A stretch of DNA of 64,000 bases from Chitinophagaceae bacterium. GTDB taxonomy: Bacteria; Bacteroidota; Bacteroidia; Chitinophagales; Chitinophagaceae. Both the position numbers and the translations under genes were made by a program. Of this stretch, positions 18,201 through 26,790 are shown in pieces. The DNA is taken from positions 1 to 64,000 of the forward strand of contig JALHNJ010000004.1 in NCBI GenBank assembly GCA_022843585.1, written 5' to 3'. Under the pieces are notes generated by a model. The model did not search any database. It was not told where the DNA came from and worked only from the letters and a program-made list of their open reading frames with translations. Within the stretch, counting starts at the first letter, position 1; each line of letters begins with the position of its first letter.

Positions 18201-21071
18201 ATGAAACCATCCTTACCATTGCCCAGCAGAGTACTGCTATGCCTTTTAACTACTTTCATACTTTTGCCATTTTTTTCAATGGCTCAACCTGCTAACGATA
18301 ATCACGGCGGCTCTCCTTTGTTTTTGACTGCTCCTGCTCTAACTGTTAATGGTGGCTCCTGTGGTACCACAACAAATGGTACATTAAACAATGCTACTAT
18401 TTCAGCAAGTATACCAGGTTTTGCCTGTGCTACGAATCCATTTTTGTTTGACGTGTGGTACAAATTTACTGCTACCAGTTCCAATCATACTATAAGGCTT
18501 GATAATTATGGAAGTACATATACCAGAAGGCAATTTGTAGTTTACCAGTTTAATACTTTAGGTACATTATCAGCAGTTACCTGTTCCGCTTTATCAACCA
18601 GTGGCACTACAGCACTTACAGTAAATTTTATTGATTATTCCCCTGGTACCACTTATTTAGTAAGGGTAATGTATCCAAACACTGTTAATACAGGTCCTAC
18701 ATCTTCTAACACTACATTTAGGCTTTGTGTAACAACCGGAACCAATAACGCTGTGCAAACAGTTTTAAGTGGTAAAAGTTATACAAATATTACAAGACCA
18801 TCCGGTGGCACCATTCAAACGGGAGATGTATTGGAGTTCAGACAATCTATTAATCCCGGTAACTGGTCAACAGGAACCGGTGCCATATTTAATGTAAGTT
18901 ATCATGACACCATCCCCACAGGACTTTCTTATGTGGCCAATTCAATCAAGTTTCAAACCAATGAAGGTCTTCAATTTGAATCCGGAATTACAGGACTTGT
19001 AAATTTAACTGATGCTTCTGGTGATGATGAAGCAGTTTATGACGCAGGTGTGCTAAGAGTAAATGTTGCCAGCCTACCTAGAGAAGGAGCTTCAACACTT
19101 GCTAACCGTCAACTGGTTTACCAGGGTTCACCAGCTGTTAGCCCAATTACCTATGCATCAGCAGGAGGAGGAAAAATACATTCAAGGGGTAGACCAAGCC
19201 AGTTCGCCCAATTTGTAGTAATTGTTGTAAGTTACCGGGTAACTGTTACTGCTACTACCGGAGCCACTTTTACTACCAGCAATGGGCAGTTCAGATATAA
19301 AACAACTACCAGCAATACCAATGATGTTACTTTCCCGCCAACAAGTATAATTTTTCCCAGATACACCGTGTATGTTTCAGAAGCTGGCACCTCATTATGC
19401 CAAGGTGGTGCAGGTACCAATGTTTACTCGGGAGGAGATTTTGGTTCTGGCACTACAAGACATGACAGTACACAGTTAACAATTGCCCCTCAATATACCT
19501 GGGCACCTTTTTCAGCCAGCAACCCCGGTGATGGCTTTTTCTCTGTAGTGAATAATACTAGCTCTTACCGGCTCTATACAAATAAGTTTGCGCCATTTCC
19601 AAGTTCAGGTACAGGTGCTGATACTGTGAGGGTGTTTGGCGTATGGGATATTATTGGTGACCATACCGGTGCAGCAAATCCAGACTCTGGCAATCTTGCG
19701 GTTCCTGCAGGAACCAATGGCGGATATATGGGTGTAGTAAATGCAGCATTTGGTATTAATACCGCTATTCAAAAAAATATTACCGGACTTTGCACCGATA
19801 CCTATTATGAATTTTCTGCCTGGTTTAAAAATATTTGTGCAGGCTGTAGCACCGATTCCGCCGGAAGGAGAATGCAGGATGGAGCTTCGTTTAAACCATA
19901 TTTAGGAACAAAAACATTAAATGATAGTGCAGGTGTTAGCCCAGACCTCACTTATACTATTGATGGAGTGGATTATTATACCACCGGCCCGGTTATATAT
20001 GACAAGAAATGGATAAAAAAAGGTTTTCTTTTTAAAACCGGCCCTGCTCAAACAAGTGTAACCCTAACTATACGTAACAATGCACCCGGCGGTGGTGGTA
20101 ATGACTGGGCTATTGATGATATTGGTCTCACCACCTGCTTTCCGAGTATGACATACTCACCTTCAGCCGCTCCAAATATTTGTGAAGGCAACGTCCTTAC
20201 AATTACAGATACCGTTCGTTATCTATACAATAACTATGTAAGATATAAATGGCAAAGATGGTCTGTTGCTACTTCTGGTCCCTGGACAGACATTGCAGGA
20301 ACAAGCGGTACGGGAACCCCGGTATGGAATGGAACACAATATGAGTATGTAGCATCTTATACTATACCAACAGGATTTACTACAGCAGCAAATGATGGTG
20401 ATTTATACAGGTTAGTTGTTGCCTCCAACGATACAAATCTCGGAAGCTCAACCTGTAGCTATTCAGACCCCACCACAATCAATATTAATATACTACTTGA
20501 CTGCGGTCCCCCTTTAAAAGCAGATCTGCTTTCTGCAACGGGCAGATTGTATGATAATATTGGAAAAATCTCATGGGTAACTTCTGAAGAAGATGAGCAA
20601 ATTACGTTTAGTATTGAAAGAAGTGATGATGGAATAAATTTCAACAGTATTGCCATAGTGAACGGTTATAATAACCCTTCTGCTGAAATGAATTATTATA
20701 ATTACACCGACCCGGTTCCGGTTAACAACAAGGTTTTCTACCGTGTTATAATGATCAATAGCAATAACAGTAAAAAATATTCATCTATTATTCAGTTGAA
20801 TGCCGGCACCAAAAACAATTTTGAATTCACCAGTGTAGTGAATCCATTTGCAAACAACCTGCAATATGAAATTTACTCTACAGTAAATACTATTGCAAGA
20901 ATTGAATTAGTTGACGGATACGGTAAAATTGTAAAATCAGAAAGCCAACAGCTTTATACAGGCTCCAATTCATTAAGTATTGCCGCAACCAGCGGCCTTG
21001 CAAAAGGTATATATGTGCTGAGAGCTTCGATAAACGGATCAACTATCTACAGAAAAGTATTAAAACAGTAA
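18201..21071 (+). CDS. T9SS sorting domain protein with PPC-like and carbohydrate-binding-like domains
   Basis: A 956-residue secreted protein with a signal peptide (FFSMAQ), an N-terminal PPC-like beta domain (FDVWYKFTATSSNHTIRL) similar to that of the divergent gene, a segment resembling cell-surface repeat domains (VSYHDTIPTGLSYVANSIKF), and a middle region with a galactose-binding-like look (CTDTYYEFSAWFKNICAGC ... GGGNDWAIDDIGL). It ends with an FnIII-like module (EDEQITFSIERSDDGINF) and a type A sorting domain (GLAKGIYVLRASING ... KVLKQ). It is likely a surface adhesin or carbohydrate-binding protein; no catalytic motif was found. A strong terminator follows. Confidence 0.83.
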   Translation: MKPSLPLPSRVLLCLLTTFILLPFFSMAQPANDNHGGSPLFLTAPALTVNGGSCGTTTNGTLNNATISASIPGFACATNPFLFDVWYKFTATSSNHTIRLDNYGSTYTRRQFVVYQFNTLGTLSAVTCSALSTSGTTALTVNFIDYSPGTTYLVRVMYPNTVNTGPTSSNTTFRLCVTTGTNNAVQTVLSGKSYTNITRPSGGTIQTGDVLEFRQSINPGNWSTGTGAIFNVSYHDTIPTGLSYVANSIKFQTNEGLQFESGITGLVNLTDASGDDEAVYDAGVLRVNVASLPREGASTLANRQLVYQGSPAVSPITYASAGGGKIHSRGRPSQFAQFVVIVVSYRVTVTATTGATFTTSNGQFRYKTTTSNTNDVTFPPTSIIFPRYTVYVSEAGTSLCQGGAGTNVYSGGDFGSGTTRHDSTQLTIAPQYTWAPFSASNPGDGFFSVVNNTSSYRLYTNKFAPFPSSGTGADTVRVFGVWDIIGDHTGAANPDSGNLAVPAGTNGGYMGVVNAAFGINTAIQKNITGLCTDTYYEFSAWFKNICAGCSTDSAGRRMQDGASFKPYLGTKTLNDSAGVSPDLTYTIDGVDYYTTGPVIYDKKWIKKGFLFKTGPAQTSVTLTIRNNAPGGGGNDWAIDDIGLTTCFPSMTYSPSAAPNICEGNVLTITDTVRYLYNNYVRYKWQRWSVATSGPWTDIAGTSGTGTPVWNGTQYEYVASYTIPTGFTTAANDGDLYRLVVASNDTNLGSSTCSYSDPTTININILLDCGPPLKADLLSATGRLYDNIGKISWVTSEEDEQITFSIERSDDGINFNSIAIVNGYNNPSAEMNYYNYTDPVPVNNKVFYRVIMINSNNSKKYSSIIQLNAGTKNNFEFTSVVNPFANNLQYEIYSTVNTIARIELVDGYGKIVKSESQQLYTGSNSLSIAATSGLAKGIYVLRASINGSTIYRKVLKQ

Positions 21072-21090
21072 TACGGTGAAATAATTAAAA

Positions 21091-21120
21091 GAAAGACCCG
21101 GCAATTGCCGGGTCTTTCTT
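21091..21120 (+). terminator. Intrinsic terminator after the 18201-21071 gene
   Basis: A perfect stem GAAAGACCCGGCA / TGCCGGGTCTTTC followed by TTTT. Confidence 0.9.
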
Positions 21121-21185
21121 TTAAGAACCATTTATATACCCGCCTTACTATGAATTCTGTATTTTTATAGCCTAAGAAATAATGT

Positions 21186-22268
21186 ATGAGCCAAACAAAA
21201 CCAATTATAGGAATAAGCTGTGGTGATTTAAACGGAATCGGTATAGAAATAATTATTAAAACTTTATCAGACAACCGCATACTCGATCATTGCACCCCGG
21301 TAATTTTTTCTTCCAATAAAGTGATAAATTTTTATAAAAAGTCAACACCAGAGGTAAGCTTCAACTACCAGAACATTAAAGATTTTAGCCGTATAACTCC
21401 AAAACAAATAAACATTTTCAATTGCTGGGAAGAAGATGTTGTTATTACCCCCGGTCAGTTAAATGATGTGGGTGGCAAATATGCTATTCTTTCTTTGCAA
21501 ACCGCTGTTGCGGCATTAAAGCAAAAGCAGATCGATGGTTTAGTAACGGCGCCAATCCATAAAAAGAATATTCAATCTGCAGAATTTAATTTTACGGGGC
21601 ACACACCCTATCTCAAACACATATTTGAGGCAAACGATGTGGTAATGATGTTATGTGCCGGCAATTTTAGAGTAGCATTGGTTACAGAACATATTCCGGT
21701 GGGAGAAGTGGCCAAACATATAACCAAAGAGAAAATTATAAGTAAGCTCAAAATAGTTCATCAAAGCCTGCAACAAGATTTTGGAATTGACAGACCTAAG
21801 ATTGCCGTGTTGGGCTTAAACCCACATGCCGGTGATGAGGGATTGATTGGTTCCGAAGAAGAAACAATTATTAAACCTGCTATCAAAGAAGCAAAGAATA
21901 ATAACATGCTGGTTGTGGGCCCGTTTAGTGCCGATGCTTTTTTTGCCCGTCGTAGCTTTGATAAATTTGATGCAGTACTGGCAATGTATCATGACCAGGG
22001 TTTGATTCCATTTAAGGCATTGGCCTCTGGGGATGGAGTAAATTATACAGCCGGGCTCTCAGCCGTTCGCACATCACCCGACCATGGAGTTGCGTTTGAT
22101 ATTGCCGGAAAAGACAAAGCAGATACTTCTTCTTTTCTGGTTGCACTTTTTGAATGCATTGAGATCATCAACCGGAGAAGCCAGTATGAAGAAAATAGAA
22201 AAAATCCATTGCGAAAATTAACACCACAAATTCTGGCAAATGCAGTTGATGAAGATATAAGCGAATAG
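21186..22268 (+). CDS. pdxA: 4-hydroxythreonine-4-phosphate dehydrogenase PdxA
   Basis: PdxA oxidises 4-hydroxy-L-threonine 4-phosphate in the DXP-dependent route to pyridoxal 5'-phosphate. The 360-residue protein shows the family landmarks: the N-terminal GISCGDLNGIGIEII, TAPIHKKNIQSAEFNFTGHTPYL (metal His), LNPHAGDEGLIGSEE (metal His) and MYHDQGLIPFKALA (metal His), followed by the RTSPDHGVAFDIAGK substrate loop. It is slightly longer than the E. coli enzyme (about 329). Its stop lies 4 bases from the end of the convergent LolA-like gene. No other pyridoxine gene is in the window. Confidence 0.96.
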   Translation: MSQTKPIIGISCGDLNGIGIEIIIKTLSDNRILDHCTPVIFSSNKVINFYKKSTPEVSFNYQNIKDFSRITPKQINIFNCWEEDVVITPGQLNDVGGKYAILSLQTAVAALKQKQIDGLVTAPIHKKNIQSAEFNFTGHTPYLKHIFEANDVVMMLCAGNFRVALVTEHIPVGEVAKHITKEKIISKLKIVHQSLQQDFGIDRPKIAVLGLNPHAGDEGLIGSEEETIIKPAIKEAKNNNMLVVGPFSADAFFARRSFDKFDAVLAMYHDQGLIPFKALASGDGVNYTAGLSAVRTSPDHGVAFDIAGKDKADTSSFLVALFECIEIINRRSQYEENRKNPLRKLTPQILANAVDEDISE

Positions 22269-22272
22269 GATT

Positions 22273-23001
22273 TTATTTGAAAACGGAATCAGGAACTCCT
22301 TTATTAATGATATAATCGGAATAGGTAATTTCTACTTTGCCTTTTTTGTTTTTCAGCTTGTCGGGATTTTCCTCTTTCTTGCTACCGTCATCGTAGTCAA
22401 ATGTAATCCCCTTTGGAAGTTTATAATCTTTGGTATTAAAAGAGAAATTTATTTTATCTGCCAGGCCGTATGCTGCATATTTCCCATAGGTCATTTCCAG
22501 TTCATAGGTTCCATTCTCCTTGGTGGTTGTTTTTGCTTTTCTTATCAGCGATAGTTTTTCATCGATATACAGCGTTGAGAGTACTACTTCTGCATTTTCA
22601 TCTTTAGGCAAAAGCTTTATGATACGAAAATTAGTTTTGTCTTCTTTGCCTACATCTATTATATCAAAACCTTCTGTATTAATAAAAATATTATTTAGAT
22701 TGATGTTTACAGAACCTTTGGGAATAAATGAAATACCACTTTCATTATTGATGCGTAAGCGGTTCGGCTTTTTGTAGTAAACTTTTACATTCGCTATGGG
22801 AGCTTTAATAAAAACTACATTGGTTTTCATTTTGCCGTTGGCCTGGTAATCGTTTACTTTATCCAACTTTGCCTTTACTTGCTGAATAAGTTCGTCGGCA
22901 GTTTGTGCTTTTAGCATGGAAGGAAATAAAAGAATTGCTGCCAGAGACAGCGTAAATCCTTTTCGTGTAGTACGAACTATTAAACCAAAATCATTAATCA
23001 T
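22273..23001 (-). CDS. LolA-like outer-membrane lipoprotein carrier family protein
   Basis: A 242-residue exported protein with an N-terminal signal (SLAAILLFPSMLKAQ), then TADELIQQVKAKLDKVNDYQANGKM and a run of beta-strands (VKVYYKKPNRLRIN, VVLSTLYIDEKLSLIRKA), the pattern of the LolA/LolB/outer-membrane lipoprotein-sorting fold. Whether it carries lipoproteins, another lipid, or is a paralogue with a different job cannot be decided. It is transcribed just downstream of the ABC-2 exporter genes in the same direction (9-base gap), so it is likely co-transcribed and may be the periplasmic partner of that exporter. Confidence 0.7.
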   Translation of the reverse strand: MINDFGLIVRTTRKGFTLSLAAILLFPSMLKAQTADELIQQVKAKLDKVNDYQANGKMKTNVVFIKAPIANVKVYYKKPNRLRINNESGISFIPKGSVNINLNNIFINTEGFDIIDVGKEDKTNFRIIKLLPKDENAEVVLSTLYIDEKLSLIRKAKTTTKENGTYELEMTYGKYAAYGLADKINFSFNTKDYKLPKGITFDYDDGSKKEENPDKLKNKKGKVEITYSDYIINKGVPDSVFK

Positions 23002-23010
23002 AATCGCTAT

Positions 23011-23901
23011 TTATGTTAGAATATCTTTTTTTCTAAATACCCATACTGCAGTACTGAAGAAGACGCCAATATATATAATAAGGATGCCCAAGCTGCGCAA
23101 AACAGCCGGCAGATTTTCGATGCTCCCGTTAATAGTGGTGCCTTCTGCATCAGCCTGTACATAAAAGAATCCTTTCCATGCTACCATGTGAGAAGTAAAT
23201 AGATAAGGCTTTATAGTCTGGTCATAGATCGGAATATTCATTTCCGATAGAATGGTAAACACAATAACAATACTCATGGTTGCAATAATAGGGCCGATAG
23301 AATTCTCAGCAAACACACTTAATAAAAATGCCAATGCAGAAACAGTTGTTAATGCTACTGCTGCATAACCAAATGCTGCAAAATATCGCCACAATACATC
23401 AAAATGTTTCATTTGCTCAATTCCTTCGGAACGAAGCACTACCAAATCATTCGTTCCAAAAATTATCATGCTGCCAAACAACGCTAAAATGGCCATCCAG
23501 ACCAATAAAGCAAATGTATATATAACAGAAGCACCGAATTTTACCAGCATATACTCTGTTCGGCTAATTGGTTTTGTAAGCGACAACCTTAGTGTTCCCA
23601 TATTTGCTTCGCCGGCAATGGAATCACCCGCTATTAATGCCACCAGTAATGGCATCTGTATTAATAAGGTATTAAGAATTACAAAACAGATCATGTACCC
23701 GTTAAGCAATTTTCCTTTGAACTCATCTGAAAATTCGAATGAACCGGAAAGATTATTGAGTAAGAGATCTACATACGACTTGCCGTCATACTTTAAAGCG
23801 ATCTGAATCAAAAAAACAACGGCAGCTATTGCTCCAAAAGCAATATACGTTCTAGGTCGCTTGAATATTTTAAACAGTTCAATTTTTAGTAGCTTCCACA
23901 T
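23011..23901 (-). CDS. ABC-2 type transporter permease
   Basis: A 296-residue membrane protein with about six hydrophobic helices, beginning MWKLLKIELFKIFKRPRTYI, the typical N-terminus of ABC-2 family permeases. The cytoplasmic segment GEANMGTLRLSLTKPISRTEYMLVKF between helices 2 and 3 is the family's conserved region. It pairs with the ATPase encoded immediately upstream, overlapping it by 23 bases, which implies translational coupling. The exported substrate is unknown; such pairs export antibiotics, lipids or hydrophobic peptides, or act in gliding and envelope maintenance. Confidence 0.85.
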   Translation of the reverse strand: MWKLLKIELFKIFKRPRTYIAFGAIAAVVFLIQIALKYDGKSYVDLLLNNLSGSFEFSDEFKGKLLNGYMICFVILNTLLIQMPLLVALIAGDSIAGEANMGTLRLSLTKPISRTEYMLVKFGASVIYTFALLVWMAILALFGSMIIFGTNDLVVLRSEGIEQMKHFDVLWRYFAAFGYAAVALTTVSALAFLLSVFAENSIGPIIATMSIVIVFTILSEMNIPIYDQTIKPYLFTSHMVAWKGFFYVQADAEGTTINGSIENLPAVLRSLGILIIYIGVFFSTAVWVFRKKDILT

Positions 23902-24814
23902 GCGAGTTACCCGTTGTTAGTGATAAAAAATAATCCTCTAATGAATGTTTGGAGTGTAGGGAAATAACATTTACATCCATCTTTACTAATTCTTTCATTA
24001 CAACCGGTACTTCGTTACGATGTAGTTTTAATAGTACGCAATCATTTCTTTTTCCCTGTACATATTTTTGTAATGAGGAGGTTTGTAGTTGCTCAAATAC
24101 TGCGGCATCATCAGTTGTTTTTAATTCAACCACTGTTTCGGCCGGATCAAATAAGTCGTTCACACTTCCTTCTACTAATTTCTTTCCCTTATCTATAATT
24201 AGCATTGAATCGGCAATCAATTCCATTTCACTTAGCAGGTGAGATGATATCAACAATGTTTTTCCAGATGCTTTACTTAACCGGATAATGAGATTGCGAA
24301 TATCGGCGATGCCTTGCGGATCAAGTCCATTTGTAGGTTCGTCTAAAATAATAAGTTTAGGATTATGTACTAATGCAGTTGCAATTCCCAGTCGCTGCTT
24401 CATGCCTTGCGAATAGGTTTTTACTAAACTATTTGCTCTATCTGCTAATCCAACTTCATCCAACTGATCCATTAATTTTTTCTCGGTAATCTTTACACCA
24501 CTCATGGTAGCAAAAATGCGGAGGTTTTCAAGAGCCGTAAGATATTTATACAAATCGGGCCGTTCAATTATTGCACCTACCTGGCTAAGTATTTCTTTGC
24601 GGTGTTGCTGCAGGTTCATTCCAAAAATCTCTATGCTCCCTGAACTTGGCTTTATTAATGTAAGCAGCATCCGAATGGTAGTAGATTTACCTGCTCCGTT
24701 CTGACCTAAAAATCCATAGACTTTGCCAGCCGCTACTGAAAAAGAGAGATTGTCCACCGCTCTAATTTCTTTAAATTCTTTAGTCAGATTCTTTACTTCT
24801 ATAATATTACTCAT
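23879..24814 (-). CDS. ABC transporter ATP-binding protein
   Basis: A 311-residue ATPase with complete nucleotide-binding motifs: Walker A GQNGAGKST near residue 38, ABC signature YSQGMKQRLGIA, Walker B LIILDEPTNGLDP and the switch His in LLISSHLLSEM. The roughly 90-residue C-terminal extension after the core domain is common in DrrA/NatA-like subunits. It powers the permease encoded by the overlapping downstream gene at the inner membrane. A perfect TACATTTG promoter element lies 17 bases upstream of its ATG, so the operon ATPase-permease-LolA-like probably starts here. Confidence 0.92.
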   Translation of the reverse strand: MSNIIEVKNLTKEFKEIRAVDNLSFSVAAGKVYGFLGQNGAGKSTTIRMLLTLIKPSSGSIEIFGMNLQQHRKEILSQVGAIIERPDLYKYLTALENLRIFATMSGVKITEKKLMDQLDEVGLADRANSLVKTYSQGMKQRLGIATALVHNPKLIILDEPTNGLDPQGIADIRNLIIRLSKASGKTLLISSHLLSEMELIADSMLIIDKGKKLVEGSVNDLFDPAETVVELKTTDDAAVFEQLQTSSLQKYVQGKRNDCVLLKLHRNEVPVVMKELVKMDVNVISLHSKHSLEDYFLSLTTGNSHVEATKN

Positions 24815-25118
24815 ACCGTAATGATAACGGGCAAATGTATCAAAGGTTTGCCCTGAAAGAGATGCATTTTTGTTTTTCTAAAAATATATTTAGCAAAAGA
24901 CTTGCAATTACAGTCTTCAATTGCTACGTTTGTTTACGATTCGGAAAACCACATATACCCAAGTAAAACTACTATAAACAACCGTACCAGCATAATCTTA
25001 GTTATATCCAGATACGGCTATATTTCTGTAGGTTCTTACAAGATGTATACATAATTACCGAAGTAACATCCAATATTTCTGTGGGCCATTTGAAGACGTT
25101 AATTCAAAACCCAAAGAA
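24815..25118. other. Divergent intergenic region, no gene seen
   Basis: This 304-base AT-rich spacer separates the minus-strand ABC operon from the plus-strand small secreted protein. Apart from the promoter element of the ABC operon at its left end I see no ORF, hairpin or repeat in it. Confidence 0.6.
24832..24839 (-). promoter_or_regulatory. -7 promoter element of the ABC exporter operon
   Basis: The minus strand reads TACATTTG, an exact TAnnTTTG match, 17 bases before the ATPase start. A convincing -33 TTTG at 19-21 bp was not found. Confidence 0.5.
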
Positions 25119-25532
25119 ATGATTAAGTACTCTCTATTTTTTACTCTTCTAGCATTAAGGCTTTTTTATCAGCCCTCTAATGCACAGGAAATAATTGCCC
25201 CTTTTGCAAGCACAACATACACATCACCTCAAATAACAAAAAACCTACCCACACTTATCAATTTTAATGGCAATATCACTAACAACAGGGTATTGCTGCA
25301 ATGGCAAGTAAATGAAAATGAAGCAGCCGACCAGTTTGAAATAGAGAAAAGTACAGATGGCAAAAATTTCTCTATTGCCGCCCTGGTCTTTGGAACCGAC
25401 AAGCCAGAAACTGATAATTATTGGTTTTATGAAAAGGCAAAGCAAACAAAATTTTACTATCGAGTAAAAATGATTTCTAAAGCAAAAAAAGCCACCTATT
25501 CTTCTGTTATTGTAATTAATCCAAAGAGCTGA
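25119..25532 (+). CDS. Small secreted protein: stand-alone FnIII-like module without sorting domain
   Basis: A 137-residue protein with a signal peptide (ending QPSNAQ) and one beta-rich module: RVLLQWQVNENEAADQFEIEKSTDGKNFSIA ... KFYYRVKMISKAKKATYSSVI. This matches the module that precedes the sorting domain in the large T9SS proteins of this window (for example WTTSEINVSHFIVEKSTDG), yet the protein stops exactly where the type A sorting domain would begin. It may be a degraded cargo gene or a free-standing periplasmic/secreted domain. A 47-codon ORF follows 14 bases downstream. Function is unknown. Confidence 0.65.
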   Translation: MIKYSLFFTLLALRLFYQPSNAQEIIAPFASTTYTSPQITKNLPTLINFNGNITNNRVLLQWQVNENEAADQFEIEKSTDGKNFSIAALVFGTDKPETDNYWFYEKAKQTKFYYRVKMISKAKKATYSSVIVINPKS

Positions 25533-25546
25533 CAATTAAAAAAAAC

Positions 25547-25690
25547 ATGTCAACGAAAAATATTTTAAAGAAAGAGTATAGCCGTTTGAAAAAAGTGGTT
25601 GAAAAAATACTAACTACCAATAATAAAGAACGGCAACCACAATTATTATTACAGCCTCATCAAAATAAAAAATATTACAAAGACAAATAG
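25547..25690 (+). CDS. Possible small basic protein (47 aa)
   Basis: An ATG-initiated 47-codon ORF too short for the ORF track. The product begins MSTKNILKKEYSRLKKVVEK and is rich in Lys and Gln (strongly basic), with a probable amphipathic helix in the first half and no signal peptide. It starts 14 bases after the preceding stop and ends before a strong terminator at 25732, so it could be the second gene of a two-gene transcript. I do not recognise a family, and expression is not proven. Confidence 0.45.
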   Translation: MSTKNILKKEYSRLKKVVEKILTTNNKERQPQLLLQPHQNKKYYKDK

Positions 25691-25731
25691 TATCAACGAT
25701 TTTCATTCGCTTAGAGTTACCAACAGAGAAC

Positions 25732-25757
25732 AAGCCCTTTTCCAAAAGGGCTTTTTT
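25732..25757 (+). terminator. Intrinsic terminator after the 47-codon ORF
   Basis: AAGCCCTTTT / AAAAGGGCTT stem with a 2-nt tip, followed by TTTTTTT. Confidence 0.88.
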
Positions 25758-25771
25758 TATTTGTTGCAGGA

Positions 25772-26059
25772 TTAACTTTTACCAAGATAAGATTGCAGAT
25801 TGTGTACATAATCTTCAAATGCCTTTATACCAGGCTTTGTAATTCTGCAAATAGTTTGCGGATAGTTATCCTTGAATTGTTTGGTTACATCAATATACCC
25901 TGCATCTTTTAATTTTTGGATCTGTACACTAAGGTTTCCGGCAGTTGAATTTGTTTTCTCCCGTATAAAAATGAACTCTGCCTCCTTCACACTAATAAGA
26001 AGGGACATAACAGCCAGCCGCAACTGGGAATGTAATATGGGGTCCAGATCTTTAAACAT
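25772..26059 (-). CDS. Winged-helix transcriptional regulator
   Basis: A 95-residue DNA-binding protein. The sequence LHSQLRLAVMSLLISVKEAEFIFIREKTNSTAGNLSVQIQKLKDAGYIDV contains the helix-turn-helix of the short MarR/ArsR-like winged-helix family (HTH_34 type), and the wing follows (NYPQTICRITKPGIKAFEDYV). No metal-binding cysteines are present, so it is unlikely to be a metal sensor. Its start overlaps the end of the upstream membrane protein gene by 8 bases, so the two are coupled; the membrane protein may modulate or be controlled by the regulator. Targets are unknown. Confidence 0.82.
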   Translation of the reverse strand: MFKDLDPILHSQLRLAVMSLLISVKEAEFIFIREKTNSTAGNLSVQIQKLKDAGYIDVTKQFKDNYPQTICRITKPGIKAFEDYVHNLQSYLGKS

Positions 26060-26735
26060 TTGCTGATAACAATCCCTTTTTGGCTTTACGGTAATCTGCT
26101 TCTAAAATAATTCCTGGAATAAGCCATGCAGCTATGGCTGAAAATGCAGTGAGGAGTAAATCGATTTTTATGGTGGTGAATAAGGCTATGATGCAACAAA
26201 CCCAGCACAATAAACCTCCCCACAACATGGGTCTAAATCTACAGGCAGCACCGGTAATAAAAGTTGGGATGCCATATAACAATAGAAAAAGAGGCATTAC
26301 AAATTCTGAGAATCGAAAATCAATCCCATCTTTTTTTCCTGCTGACATTTGGCGGTATTCATGCATTACAGGACCAAGCTCAGCATGCACAGTGTTTACA
26401 ATAAAAACCATAAGGAAAATGCAAATACCGAAAGCCAGCCAGATATAATCCATATAGACGTCATCGTAGGATTTAACACGGCGGCGTTTTTTTTCTTTTA
26501 TGGAAATAAATATCTGTGGAATGATTGCCAATATTGTAATCAGGTTGATGTCAAATGGAAGCCGGTAATTAAACTGTATTTCTGATAATTTTACTAAAGC
26601 ACAAATTGCAATAATGGTTCCCCACATAATTGCACTAACGCCAGTATCATGATATGAATCCTTGGCCTTATTAATCATGGTGGCAATAAGGTTCAGACTT
26701 TCCTTTTCAGAAAGTTGTTTTTCAGTTTGGCTCAT
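26052..26735 (-). CDS. Membrane protein of unknown function, coupled to regulator
   Basis: A 227-residue protein with about six predicted membrane helices (for example VSAIMWGTIIAICALV, YIWLAFGICIFLMVFIVN, FVMPLFLLLYGIPTFITGAAC, LLTAFSAIAAWLIPGIIL) and a short cytoplasmic N-terminus rich in Glu and Lys. I recognise no domain. It is translated first in an operon with a small winged-helix regulator whose ATG lies inside its last codons. This arrangement, a membrane protein followed by a short winged-helix protein, is common in Chitinophagaceae, but its role is unknown to me. Confidence 0.65.
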   Translation of the reverse strand: MSQTEKQLSEKESLNLIATMINKAKDSYHDTGVSAIMWGTIIAICALVKLSEIQFNYRLPFDINLITILAIIPQIFISIKEKKRRRVKSYDDVYMDYIWLAFGICIFLMVFIVNTVHAELGPVMHEYRQMSAGKKDGIDFRFSEFVMPLFLLLYGIPTFITGAACRFRPMLWGGLLCWVCCIIALFTTIKIDLLLTAFSAIAAWLIPGIILEADYRKAKKGLLSANV

Positions 26736-26751
26736 ATCTTGTATTTTAAAC

Positions 26752-26784
26752 CGAAGCCAGCTTGTATATTACAAGCCAGCTTCT
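26752..26784 (-). terminator. Hairpin downstream of the 26791-27453 gene
   Basis: GAAGCCAGCTTGT / ACAAGCCAGCTTC forms a stem with a central mismatch; the minus strand continues GGTTTAAAATA. It ends the TonB receptor operon. Confidence 0.55.
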
Positions 26785-26790
26785 ATAAAA

